This document shows, one piece after another, positions 9,074 through 16,909 of a stretch of DNA of 64,000 bases. The stretch spans positions 1 through 64,000 of the forward strand of contig DATFBM010000012.1 in the NCBI GenBank assembly GCA_035253825.1, written 5' to 3'. This DNA is from JACCTH01 sp035253825 (lineage in GTDB: Bacteria; Actinomycetota; Acidimicrobiia; Spongiisociales; ZC4RG35). Below the pieces are notes generated by a model. It saw nothing but the letters and a program-made list of their open reading frames with translations. It had not been told where the DNA came from and searched no databases. The translations under genes and the position numbers were made by a program. Within the stretch, counting starts at the first letter, position 1; each line of letters opens with the position of its first letter.

Positions 9074-10154
9074 TTTTGACTCCGAAGGCGTCTGCCAGCA
9101 CCTCCACCGCTTCTGCCGGGCTCGAGCCGAGATAGGAGATCGGCGGATGCACGACCCGACGCGCGACCGTATGCGCAAGCTGGCGGAGAAGTCGCTCGGG
9201 ATCTCCGGCCGATCGGAGCCGCCGCGCAAAGCGAGCAAATTCCTCATCTGCTGCCTGGTCGGCGGCGGCCGTGAGCGCCGCGATGACCTCGCTGGTACGT
9301 GCTGGCGTCTCCAGACGTTGCCAATTTTTGCGGGAATCTTCTTTGAGCTTTTCATCGACGGCCGGAGAAGGGCGGGCGTCAGCGGTGGCCGCCAGCTCGT
9401 CAATTCCCAAGTAGCGAACCAAATCATCCCCGGGAGCAAAAGCCGGAGGCATCCCTAGGTCGATCAGGAGGAGGGGCTTGGCACGCTCCCGTAGTGCATC
9501 TCTGAAGGCCGGGGGCGTCGCCGTCTTTCCGGGATAAGTCGAAATCACCACTGGATAGGACCGCAGGGCCTGCTCAGCCTCGTCCCAACCCCACACCTGG
9601 CGATGCCCGACCTTTACCGATCGGCGAGCGAAGACCGCGACCTCCTTGTCGCCGAGACCCTCCGACGTGGCTCGAGCCATTGCCCCGGCACCGAGTATTG
9701 CCACGCGTGGGTAGGGCTGTGCTATCCGCGCAGCTACTGCCGCCAACGACCCGCGGGGTTCGTCTGCAAGCAAGCGGCGGGTGCGACGGGCCACCCCCAC
9801 CACCGATTCGAGGATCCGCACGAGCGAGGGGTCTGACGATGGAGCTTGCCGGTACCTGGTCAAGGCCTGGCGAAACTGGCCCAGAACCTCGGGCTCCCCG
9901 ACCAGGGGCGACTCCAAGCCGGCCGCCACCCGGCATAGGTGCTGAAACGCCTTCTCGTCCTCACGCGGTCGACCAATCGTGGAAAGCCGCTCAGGAAAAG
10001 CGTCTCCCTCTGCCACCGATGCGATCTCCACCCGCAAACAGGTGGTGAGGAGAAAGGATCCCGTCCCGGCTTTGAGCAACGAACGCTCTAGGCGAGCTCG
10101 CTCCTCAGCTGGGACTCCGGGATGGGCAAAGGACCAACTCCTCAGCCGAGGCAC
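9066..10154 (-). CDS. hemA: Glutamyl-tRNA reductase HemA, divergent and short
   Basis: 362 residues against about 410-450 in the family; GTG start at 10154, first gene of the hem operon. The catalytic Cys region reads FLLTTCLRVEI where the family has TTCNRxE, so the usual Asn is Leu. The N-terminal G-x-S-H element is not visible (SFAHPGVPAEERARLE occupies that place). The middle has GLESPLVGEPEVLGQFRQAL, matching the conserved substrate region, and the NADPH domain has VAILGAGAMARAT. The C-terminal helical domain ends with PISYLG. It reduces glutamyl-tRNA to glutamate-1-semialdehyde. Context makes the identity firm; the N-terminal domain is unusual. Confidence 0.88.
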   Translation of the reverse strand: MPRLRSWSFAHPGVPAEERARLERSLLKAGTGSFLLTTCLRVEIASVAEGDAFPERLSTIGRPREDEKAFQHLCRVAAGLESPLVGEPEVLGQFRQALTRYRQAPSSDPSLVRILESVVGVARRTRRLLADEPRGSLAAVAARIAQPYPRVAILGAGAMARATSEGLGDKEVAVFARRSVKVGHRQVWGWDEAEQALRSYPVVISTYPGKTATPPAFRDALRERAKPLLLIDLGMPPAFAPGDDLVRYLGIDELAATADARPSPAVDEKLKEDSRKNWQRLETPARTSEVIAALTAAADQAADEEFARFARRLRSAGDPERLLRQLAHTVARRVVHPPISYLGSSPAEAVEVLADAFGVKSE

Positions 10155-10222
10155 GCGATGAGAATCCTTCCAAACCTCGCCATGACGAAATGCAACTAAG
10201 TCCCGAATCCATCAGACAGCGA

Positions 10223-10269
10223 GTCGGCATCGATCCGACGCCGGGTCGAATCCCCGCTTCGGGGGACCC
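10223..10269. terminator. Tandem hairpins between the CocE gene and hemA
   Basis: Two adjacent dyads: GTCGG/CCGAC at 10223-10239 with a 7-base loop, and a longer bulged stem GGGTC-gaat-CCCCG-ctt-CGGGG-GACCC at 10243-10269. They lie just past the stop of the CocE/NonD gene and about 70 bases before the hemA start, both on the minus strand. No T-run follows. They could end the upstream transcript or structure the hem leader. Confidence 0.4.
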
Positions 10270-10279
10270 TCGAGCGGAG

Positions 10280-12187
10280 TCAGACGTAGATGCGGCCGAT
10301 TCGCTCCCGCCAGGTCCGCTCGAAAATCATCTGTCCTTCTTCCAAAGCTTCGAGCCCGATCTCCACGTGGAACGCGTCTGCATCCGCTGTGATTGCCACC
10401 CGGCCGTTGGCCCCCACCTTCCAGCCGGCTCGCTCCAGCCTCAGCTCGACATTCGAAGAAAGAGAGGTCGAGGCAGGATCCTCATCCTTCACCACTACTT
10501 CCCATCGCTGCCGGGTGCTGTATCGGAGCCGACCCTGTTGCAGCTCGTCGCGAGCAAGGCTTCTTCTGAAGATGGTCCCGGCATCGCGGTGCTCGACTCC
10601 CCATGTCACCTCATCGAGCTCTGTTACGGCCGGCGCCACTGGCGGGGCGGGAGCGGATGGGATCGTCACCTCGCGCCCATCTGCGGGACGGAGTGGGAGG
10701 CGAAGACGGCTTCGAGCAGGGTCCACTGTCAACCGAAATCGGCGACCAGGAGGCCAGACGATGGGAAAGTCGGCCCCGGCCAAGCTCAACCGCACCCTCC
10801 ACCCCGCCGGGATTCGGGCCGAGGCGGCGAGGAGGGGCAACCTGACCTGGCGCCACTCCCCCGCTCGGAGGGGGGTCGGTGCCGAGAGATCTTCCGGAAA
10901 CACCAGGTTGCGACTGCCGCGACAAATGAGAAATGCGTCACCACCCGGCGCTACTGCCAGCAAGCGCGCCGCCACCAAACCCGCCGACTGGTCAGAGGAA
11001 ACCAACAATGTCACTTGGGGGCTGCCAAACAGGTCGAGATCGGCGGGCAACGGGTCGGACTCGAAGGCGAGCGACGCTTCGTCGTCCAAAACCGGATCGG
11101 TCGAGCCAACCACGGCTCGATCCCAAGCGGGAGCATGCGACCCGACCCACTGGGGACCGTCCCAGGTTCGGAGACCTTCCCCGAGGTGCATCTCCCAGAT
11201 ATCAACCGCGGTCTCGGCCTGCCACGCCTCCCAGAAGCCAATCGAGACGGGAGCGTCATAGGGCGGCGTCGTTCTCACCCAAGCCGTGAGGAGCGGCATC
11301 TCCATGACCCGGTTGTCATCGCCGCGCAAATGGTGAGCGAACCAACGCGCCAGCAGGTCGAAGTGGTCGAGGGTAGGGGCAGGCACACCAGTGGCGGGCC
11401 GGTAATGGCCCCAGGGGCCGATCACCGCTCGACGCGGGCACTCGAGTTGGTTGACCATCTCCAGCATGCCGTCGATGTAGCCGTCAAGCCAGCCTCCGAT
11501 CAATAGGGTGGGAACCCGGATCGACCCGTAATCGGCACAAGGCGAGCCGTGCAGCCAATAGGCGTCGCGGGATTGATGGCGAAACCAGTTGAACAGCCAC
11601 TGTGGAGTTTTCTCCAGCCGATCCATCCACATATCGCGCCACCGCTCACCGACGATTTCGGGGTCGGGTGGCAGTCCGTTCAGCGCCACCATTGAGGCTG
11701 GCCAGTCGCCTTGCTCGGCCGCTTGGATCGAACCGCCTGTGTAGTGCACGTCGGTAGCGAACCGATCGTGGGTGGCGTGCATGGCGACGATGGCTTTCAG
11801 GGCAGGCGGCTGCAGCATCGCCGTCTGCAAGGCGCTGAACCCTCCCCAGGAAATTCCCCACATGCCAACCTTCCCGTTGCACCACGACTGGGCGGCAACC
11901 CAGCCGATGACCTCTATGGCGTCGGCCATCTCTTCGGCCGTGTACTCGTCTGTGATCACGCCTTCGGATGCGCCGGTCCCGCGGATGTCGAGTCGGACGC
12001 CGGCTATCCCCGCGTCGGTGAGATAGCTATAGGTCTGCCAGTCGCGAGTGAAACAGTCGTCGTCTTTCCGATAGGGAAGCGACTCCAGTACCGCCGGAAA
12101 CGGACCGGGGCCCTCGGGCAAATAGATAGTGAGAGCGATCCGGATCCCGTCCCGCATCGCCACGAACACCCTGCGATCCACTTTCAC
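10280..12187 (-). CDS. CocE/NonD family alpha/beta hydrolase (X-Pro dipeptidyl-peptidase-like)
   Basis: 635 residues, GTG start. The N-terminus MRDGIRIALTIYLPEGPGP is the standard beginning of the X-Pro dipeptidyl-peptidase S15 / cocaine-esterase family, followed by RLDIRGTGASEG. The nucleophile is Ser113 in GISWGG, and the catalytic His is probably in IGPWGHYRP. The C-terminal third is the jelly-roll domain of the family (SDQSAGLVAARLLAV onward). There is no signal peptide, so it is likely cytosolic. Substrate (ester, amide or acylated peptide) is not predictable. Confidence 0.9.
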   Translation of the reverse strand: MKVDRRVFVAMRDGIRIALTIYLPEGPGPFPAVLESLPYRKDDDCFTRDWQTYSYLTDAGIAGVRLDIRGTGASEGVITDEYTAEEMADAIEVIGWVAAQSWCNGKVGMWGISWGGFSALQTAMLQPPALKAIVAMHATHDRFATDVHYTGGSIQAAEQGDWPASMVALNGLPPDPEIVGERWRDMWMDRLEKTPQWLFNWFRHQSRDAYWLHGSPCADYGSIRVPTLLIGGWLDGYIDGMLEMVNQLECPRRAVIGPWGHYRPATGVPAPTLDHFDLLARWFAHHLRGDDNRVMEMPLLTAWVRTTPPYDAPVSIGFWEAWQAETAVDIWEMHLGEGLRTWDGPQWVGSHAPAWDRAVVGSTDPVLDDEASLAFESDPLPADLDLFGSPQVTLLVSSDQSAGLVAARLLAVAPGGDAFLICRGSRNLVFPEDLSAPTPLRAGEWRQVRLPLLAASARIPAGWRVRLSLAGADFPIVWPPGRRFRLTVDPARSRLRLPLRPADGREVTIPSAPAPPVAPAVTELDEVTWGVEHRDAGTIFRRSLARDELQQGRLRYSTRQRWEVVVKDEDPASTSLSSNVELRLERAGWKVGANGRVAITADADAFHVEIGLEALEEGQMIFERTWRERIGRIYV

Positions 12188-12206
12188 GGACGGGATTGTC
12201 GCCTGT

Positions 12207-12406
12207 TTATTCCCGGGGGATGGCGGCGCCTAGGTAGATCAGGTTCCCGGCCGGATCTCGAGTACGCGCCACCCGCTCTCCCAGGGCTGGTTCTCCGGCT
12301 CCGCTACCACTGGTGACGCCCCGCCTTCTTGTAACTCGGCAAGCGCTCGATCGACCTACATCTCGGCCACGCTGATGATCGGAAATGCATCGTTGCTCAT
12401 ACGCAT
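12207..12406 (-). pseudogene. Remnant of a VOC/glyoxalase-fold gene
   Basis: An ATG at 12406 opens MRMSNDAFPIISVAEM, a normal start for a VOC protein, and then hits TAG. Downstream in the same frame is ALAELQEGGASPVVAEPENQ, which is second-half VOC sequence, followed by a switch to another frame that reads GERVARTRDPAGNLIYLGAA, the metal-ligand end of the fold. So the middle of the gene (roughly 70 codons) is gone, a stop lies at the junction, and there is a frameshift. It cannot make a working protein. Confidence 0.7.
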
Positions 12407-12451
12407 TGTCAAGCCGGTACACGATCTAGCGCGTAAGCTCGAGCGACGTTG

Positions 12452-12811
12452 ATGAGGAGCGTGCTTTTGCGGGCGGCTGGTGGCCTGGCCGCGATCGCGT
12501 TCTGGCTTGGGTTGGTGGTGGTGGCGCTTAACACCCTTGATACCGGCCTGCCTCGCTCGGAAGGGCTTGGTGGGTGGCCGTTTTTCCTTGTGACCTTGGC
12601 CATCACTGGGGCAGTTGCCTTCTATGTCGCGAGGCGGCCAGGAAAGCCGGGCTGGCTCCACTTCATATTGGGATTACTGATTCCCGAAGTCGCCTTCTTC
12701 GTCAACCGCTTGTTCGCCACCGAGATCGGCCCGTTGTTTTGGATCGTGGTCGCGGTCCTCATCCTGCTCCCGCTGCCAGGCCGCACCCAGGAAGCCGCCG
12801 CTTTGGACTGA
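12452..12811 (+). CDS. Small integral membrane protein
   Basis: 119 residues with four hydrophobic stretches: around AAGGLAAIAFWLGLVVVAL, FFLVTLAITGAVAFYVA, LHFILGLLIPEVAFFV and LFWIVVAVLILLPL. ATG at 12452, with a TTG one codon earlier. It lies alone between the dead VOC gene and the RsbU-like gene. I recognise no named family. Confidence 0.7.
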   Translation: MRSVLLRAAGGLAAIAFWLGLVVVALNTLDTGLPRSEGLGGWPFFLVTLAITGAVAFYVARRPGKPGWLHFILGLLIPEVAFFVNRLFATEIGPLFWIVVAVLILLPLPGRTQEAAALD

Positions 12812-12956
12812 GCTCTCCGGCTGGGCTCCAGGCGGAGATCAGTTCCAGCAAGACCTTCTTGCTTGTCTCCGTCGCATCGGCGCTCGGCGCCCCCGCCTCG
12901 CACCGTTTGGCCTCTGGTTTGTCCCACATCTTCTAGCCTTGGTCGGGAGGTGATGA

Positions 12957-14729
12957 GTGCCTGGTGACCGGTTCCTGGAACTCGCGATGGCGCAGGACCG
13001 TCACGTCCTCGACGTCCTTTTCGGGGACGCCCCGGAGGCGGTGACCGTTCAGGACCGTTCCGGCAGCCTGGTCTATGCCAATGACAGGGCGGCGGAGTTG
13101 CTCGGATTTGCCACCGGTACGGAAATGGCCAATGCGCCCTTGAGCGCAGTGGTGGGTCGCTTCGAGATGGTCGACGAGACCGGACAGCCTCTTGACGTCG
13201 AGTCCCTTCCCGGCCGACGCGTGCTCAAGGGGCTGAGGGCGAATGAAATGACTGTGGGCTATCGGGTGAAGGGCTCTAGCAAGGTCAAGTGGTCAAGGCT
13301 CAATGCCAGTCCGATCAAGAACGACGCTGGGGAGGTGGTCTGGGCGATCAACTTCTTCCTCGATATCTCTGATCACGTCAGGCAGCAAGAAGTCGAGAGG
13401 ATCCTGCAAAGGGTCACCACCATTCTCAGCGGAGCCCAACTGGCGAATGGGCCTGATTTTTCCGCGCTGGCGGAGATACTCGTTCCCGAATTGGCCTCCT
13501 GGTGTGGATTCCGTGTCCTCAGCGATTCCGACCGCCTAGTGCCCGCAGCAACTTCATCAACGGCACTGGATGAAGGAGGAAAGCTGTTTGACATCGGCGA
13601 TTCAGCTGCAATCGAGGTCACATCGGAACGTATTCAGTCCCGTGTACTGGCAACCGGTCGCCGGGCTTACATCCCCGAGATCAGGGAGGAATTGTCGGAT
13701 CGGGCCGAGGAGCGGTTCGGCCCTGGCATCGCTGAGCTAGTCGATCGACTGCAGCTGAGATCGATCGTATGCGTTCCGCTTGGCCCCCCCGGGGCCGCTT
13801 TGGGAACCATGACCTTGGCCCGGGATGAATCTGACCCCCTCTTCGACAGTAACGATCTCGCCTTGATCGATGCCATTGCCGATCGAGTGGGGGTGGCACT
13901 AACCAATTCCAAGGCTTATCAACGCGAGCACGAGACAGCCGAGGCGCTCCGAAGAGGTCTGGTGCCGTCCTCGCTCCCCGATATTCCCGGACTTGAGATC
14001 GCTGCCCGATACGAGCCTCTGGCGCGGATCGGGCAAGTAGGAGGCGACTTTTTCGATTTTGTCGTGGTCGACGAAAGCCGCTACGGGATCGTTGTCGGCG
14101 ATATCGAAGGAAAGGGGGTTGCCGCCGCCGCCGCCGTTTCGGTAGCGCGGTCGGCACTGCGAACGGCGATCCTACTCGAGCCGAAGCCCTCCGTGGTGTT
14201 CGGTCAGTTCAATCGAACGATGCTCACCGAGCAAGAGCCTCGAATGTGCACGGTCGCATACGTCTTGCTCGATCGCAATGGCGATCGATTCAGCGCCACC
14301 GTGAGCCTCGCCGGCCACCCTCCGCCGCTGTTGTATCGGGCCGACGGCAGCATGTCCTTTTTGGGGACACCGTGCCCCCCAGCAGGAGTACTCGAAAGCC
14401 TCGACCCCCAACCGGAGTCGTTAGAGCTTCATCCAGAAGATGTCCTCGTTCTTTACACCGATGGGATATCTCGGCGGGAGCTGGCCCCTCCCGAGACCGT
14501 GGTGTCGCTGGGCCCGTGCCGGAGCGACGAGCCCCTTCAGGCCTATGTCGATCGAGCCCTCGAGGTGTTTGGCTCGGTGGTGCCCTCGGTTCGGGACGAC
14601 GTCATCTTGATCGCCATTCGTGTCCTCGGCAGCCAGCCCATCACCAAGGCCACCGATCAGACGTTTGAATCATCCTCTCATGAGGTATTCAGCCGTAGCA
14701 TGGCTTCTGTATCCAAAATAGATGCCTAG
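12957..14729 (+). CDS. PAS-GAF-PP2C (SpoIIE/RsbU-type) serine phosphatase
   Basis: 590 residues, GTG start 7 bases after GGGAGG. Domains: a PAS sensor from about residue 20 (VTVQDRSGSLVYANDRAAEL) to 135, a GAF domain from about 150 to 320, and a PP2C phosphatase from about 345. Metal-site motifs are GGDFFD near 361, GDIEGKG, LYTDGI near 498 and RDDVILI near 546. It has no membrane segment. In RsbU-type systems such a phosphatase dephosphorylates a STAS-domain anti-anti-sigma protein. The next two genes encode the kinase and the STAS protein, with 8- and 4-base overlaps, so the three form one partner-switching unit. Confidence 0.92.
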   Translation: MPGDRFLELAMAQDRHVLDVLFGDAPEAVTVQDRSGSLVYANDRAAELLGFATGTEMANAPLSAVVGRFEMVDETGQPLDVESLPGRRVLKGLRANEMTVGYRVKGSSKVKWSRLNASPIKNDAGEVVWAINFFLDISDHVRQQEVERILQRVTTILSGAQLANGPDFSALAEILVPELASWCGFRVLSDSDRLVPAATSSTALDEGGKLFDIGDSAAIEVTSERIQSRVLATGRRAYIPEIREELSDRAEERFGPGIAELVDRLQLRSIVCVPLGPPGAALGTMTLARDESDPLFDSNDLALIDAIADRVGVALTNSKAYQREHETAEALRRGLVPSSLPDIPGLEIAARYEPLARIGQVGGDFFDFVVVDESRYGIVVGDIEGKGVAAAAAVSVARSALRTAILLEPKPSVVFGQFNRTMLTEQEPRMCTVAYVLLDRNGDRFSATVSLAGHPPPLLYRADGSMSFLGTPCPPAGVLESLDPQPESLELHPEDVLVLYTDGISRRELAPPETVVSLGPCRSDEPLQAYVDRALEVFGSVVPSVRDDVILIAIRVLGSQPITKATDQTFESSSHEVFSRSMASVSKIDA

Positions 14730-15129
14730 AACCGCGCCTTTAGACAGAAACCTCCCCGGACGCATCGAGCGACGCTTTCCCCCTGAGTCTCGGTCTGCCT
14801 CGGCAGCCCGTGCATTCGTTCTCGACGCCGGGTGGAGCGACGATGCCGATAACAATCTGCGGTTGGCGACGGTTGTCTCGGAGGTAGTCACAAACGCCAT
14901 CCTCCACGCCCGGACGCCGTTTGTAGTAACTGTGGTCCTCAAAGGAAGAATCATCCGGGTGGGCGTGAGCGACCGCAGCGGAGCCCTCCCCGTTCGGCGC
15001 GAGTACCAACTCCACCATCCCACTGGCCGTGGCCTCCACATCGTCGATGCCCTGGCTGACCGCTGGGGAGTGGCGGAGGAACCGGAAGGAAAGACCGTCT
15101 GGTTCGAGATGGAACGGGAAGTGGCGTGA
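14722..15129 (+). CDS. RsbW-like anti-sigma serine kinase (HATPase_c)
   Basis: 135 residues. The GHKL ATPase fold is recognisable from the N-box VSEVVTNAILHA near residue 53 and the G-box PTGRGLHIVDALADRWG near 100. Members of this family either sequester a sigma factor or phosphorylate a STAS partner. The start overlaps the phosphatase stop by 8 bases and its own stop overlaps the STAS gene by 4, so translation is probably coupled. No cognate sigma factor is next door. Confidence 0.88.
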   Translation: MPRTAPLDRNLPGRIERRFPPESRSASAARAFVLDAGWSDDADNNLRLATVVSEVVTNAILHARTPFVVTVVLKGRIIRVGVSDRSGALPVRREYQLHHPTGRGLHIVDALADRWGVAEEPEGKTVWFEMEREVA

Positions 15130-15950
15130 GCGAATCTCAGGTGGTCGAGGTGCGCCTGCTCGAGTTGCCGATCGAACTCTGGCGCCGGGCTTCGGCCCAC
15201 TATGAGACGATCCAGCGGGAGTTCGACATCATCAAGGGCGACCTGCCGAGAGGCTCGGTACCCCACCAGCTCTCCGAGCTTCTCGAAGAACTCGATCTCA
15301 GGTTCGCCGGTGTCGGTGAACCGAATCGCCAAGAGCTTTTGGCCGCGGCCGAGCGGGGCGAGCGTCAACTCGATCTGGTGTACAGGGTTCCACCTGAAGT
15401 AGTAGCCGCCGCCAGACGGCTCGACGAGATGCTCGACGCCGTAGAAGAATTCTGCCGGGAGGGAGAGAGGCTCCTCACACTGGCGACTCCGCCCGAGCTG
15501 GTGTCATTCCGGAAGTGGTCCCTCGGCGAGTTCACCCGCCAGATCGAATACGGTCTGCGGCCGTTGCCCTGGTCCGGCTTCAATTTTGAATCCGAAGCCT
15601 CGTCAAAGCCCGATTCGCCGACGGCACCCGTTGAGGGCGAGGAGCTGATTCGATTCGAAGGAGATCTCGACCTGGCTTCCTCCGGCGCACTGCGGAACAG
15701 GATCCTGGGAGCCCGTCGGGGCCGTGCGTCGCAGGTGACTCTTGATCTCAGCCGCGTTGACATGGTGGATTCAGTCGGAATCAGCCTGCTGATTACCGCT
15801 CATGCCCGCCTCAAGGAGGACGGAGCGGTGATGCGGCTGATTCTGCCAACCAGCCTGCGCCGCCTTTTCGAGATCAGCGGCATCATCGAGTTGCTCAATC
15901 CGGAATTCGTGGAGGATCCGAAAGAACCCGCCTTCGCCGAAGGAGCCTGA
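15126..15950 (+). CDS. Anti-anti-sigma STAS protein with an extra N-terminal domain
   Basis: 274 residues. Residues about 170-270 are a STAS domain (EGDLDLASSGALRNRIL, then VDMVDSVGISLLITAHARL), with a candidate phosphoacceptor Ser near 215 in the DSVGIS segment. Residues 1-150 form a separate, mostly helical, acidic domain that I do not recognise; it contains GSVPHQLSELLEELDLRFAG and a heptad-like stretch. Its partners are the adjacent kinase and phosphatase. Free RsbV proteins are about 110 residues, so the N-terminal domain is an addition, perhaps an input or targeting module. Confidence 0.85.
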   Translation: MSESQVVEVRLLELPIELWRRASAHYETIQREFDIIKGDLPRGSVPHQLSELLEELDLRFAGVGEPNRQELLAAAERGERQLDLVYRVPPEVVAAARRLDEMLDAVEEFCREGERLLTLATPPELVSFRKWSLGEFTRQIEYGLRPLPWSGFNFESEASSKPDSPTAPVEGEELIRFEGDLDLASSGALRNRILGARRGRASQVTLDLSRVDMVDSVGISLLITAHARLKEDGAVMRLILPTSLRRLFEISGIIELLNPEFVEDPKEPAFAEGA

Positions 15951-15967
15951 CGTTCCCGGGGCGTCAG
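15947..15967. terminator. Short hairpin between converging genes
   Basis: CTGACG (15947-15952) pairs with CGTCAG (15962-15967) across a 9-base C/G loop. It covers the stop of the STAS gene and the stop of the convergent DUF1761 gene. There is no T-tract, so it is a weak terminator candidate for both directions. Confidence 0.3.
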
Positions 15968-16392
15968 CGCCAGACTGAGAGGACGATCGCCGCCAAGACG
16001 ATTCCGACGGCGGCATACCCGCCGGAAATGACGAACCAATTCATTGGCTCGGGTTTGGTGGGCTCGAATTTGGCCGTGGTGAAGAAGATCGATCCGGCGA
16101 AGAGGACTCCGAGGACAAGTCCCAGGGCCAGACCCTCGCCGAGGGTGTCGGTACCGGTGGCGACGGTCAACATGGCGATGGCGATAACGATCAGCAGGTA
16201 TCCCAGGAAGGGCAGGATGTAGAAGGCGGCCGAAGCTGGCGGCGTCGCCTCCGAAGCGTTCCATCCGATCGATTTCGCCCAACGGTCGCCAAAAACACCT
16301 CGGGAATACCAGAGGGCGCCGAGGCCGTAATAAACGATCGTGGCGACGATGACGGCGAGCCAGTTGAGCTCTCCCAGGGTGGCGAAAGACAT
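15964..16392 (-). CDS. DUF1761 family membrane protein
   Basis: 142 residues from the ATG at 16392; the frame continues upstream without a better start. Four hydrophobic segments: NWLAVIVATIVYYGLGALWYS, ASAAFYILPFLGYLLIVIAIAML, GLALGLVLGVLFAGSIFFTT and YAAVGIVLAAIVLSVW. The pattern ALWYSRGVFGDRW followed by four helices is that of the DUF1761 family, whose function is unknown. Confidence 0.82.
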   Translation of the reverse strand: MSFATLGELNWLAVIVATIVYYGLGALWYSRGVFGDRWAKSIGWNASEATPPASAAFYILPFLGYLLIVIAIAMLTVATGTDTLGEGLALGLVLGVLFAGSIFFTTAKFEPTKPEPMNWFVISGGYAAVGIVLAAIVLSVWR

Positions 16393-16490
16393 GGCCAGAC
16401 GATACGTCGGCAGACCGATTCCTGCCGGCCCAAGGTGAGTTTCGCCGAACTCGACGCGATACTCGCCCAAATCGGACCTGAGGAGTTTTG

Positions 16491-16892
16491 ATGGAGCACA
16501 CACCTGGAAATCGGCTCGAGTGGAGCCCCGGATCGGCGGAAACCTTCACGGGGAAGGTGTGGTCTACCCCAATGTCCCGAAACTACGATCGCCCGGTGAC
16601 GGTCATCGGAGTCCTGTTCGAACCGGGGGCCCGCACGTTCTGGCACTCGCATCCCGAGGGTCAGGTCCTGTATGTCGCCTCAGGTGCGGGACGGGTGGGT
16701 GATGCTGATGGCGAGATCAAGGAAATTTCCGCCGGAGACGTGATCTATACCCCGGCCGGCGAAAGTCATTGGCATGGTGCCAGCCCGAGGTCCCACATGA
16801 TGCATCTCTCGATCACCAGTGGCGGCGCAACGGCTTGGGAGAAGCGAGAAGTCTCCGAGCATGAGTATTCCCGGGCTTCCGAGGATCAATGA
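16491..16892 (+). CDS. Cupin-fold protein
   Basis: 133 residues. Single cupin barrel with motif 1 as WHSHPEGQVLYVASGAGRV (His and Glu-type metal ligands) and motif 2 as AGDVIYTPAGESHWHGA. The N-terminal WSPGSAETFTGKVW is seen in cupins annotated as carboxymuconolactone-decarboxylase-associated or mandelonitrile-lyase-like proteins. It probably binds a metal; its reaction cannot be stated. The ATG follows a TTG by one codon. Confidence 0.85.
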   Translation: MEHTPGNRLEWSPGSAETFTGKVWSTPMSRNYDRPVTVIGVLFEPGARTFWHSHPEGQVLYVASGAGRVGDADGEIKEISAGDVIYTPAGESHWHGASPRSHMMHLSITSGGATAWEKREVSEHEYSRASEDQ

Positions 16893-16909
16893 GAGATGGT
16901 GATTGGGCG

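Noticed and set aside
10240..10270. A tRNA T-arm-like string (GGGTCGAATCCCC) in the CocE-hemA gap
   Set aside because: The T-loop is one base short, the stem does not pair as a T-arm, and no acceptor, D or anticodon arms are present; it is part of a hairpin.
10190..11506. A 438-codon open frame on the plus strand opposite the CocE gene
   Set aside because: Arg/Pro/Ser-rich translation with no domain; it is the mirror of a real, motif-bearing gene.
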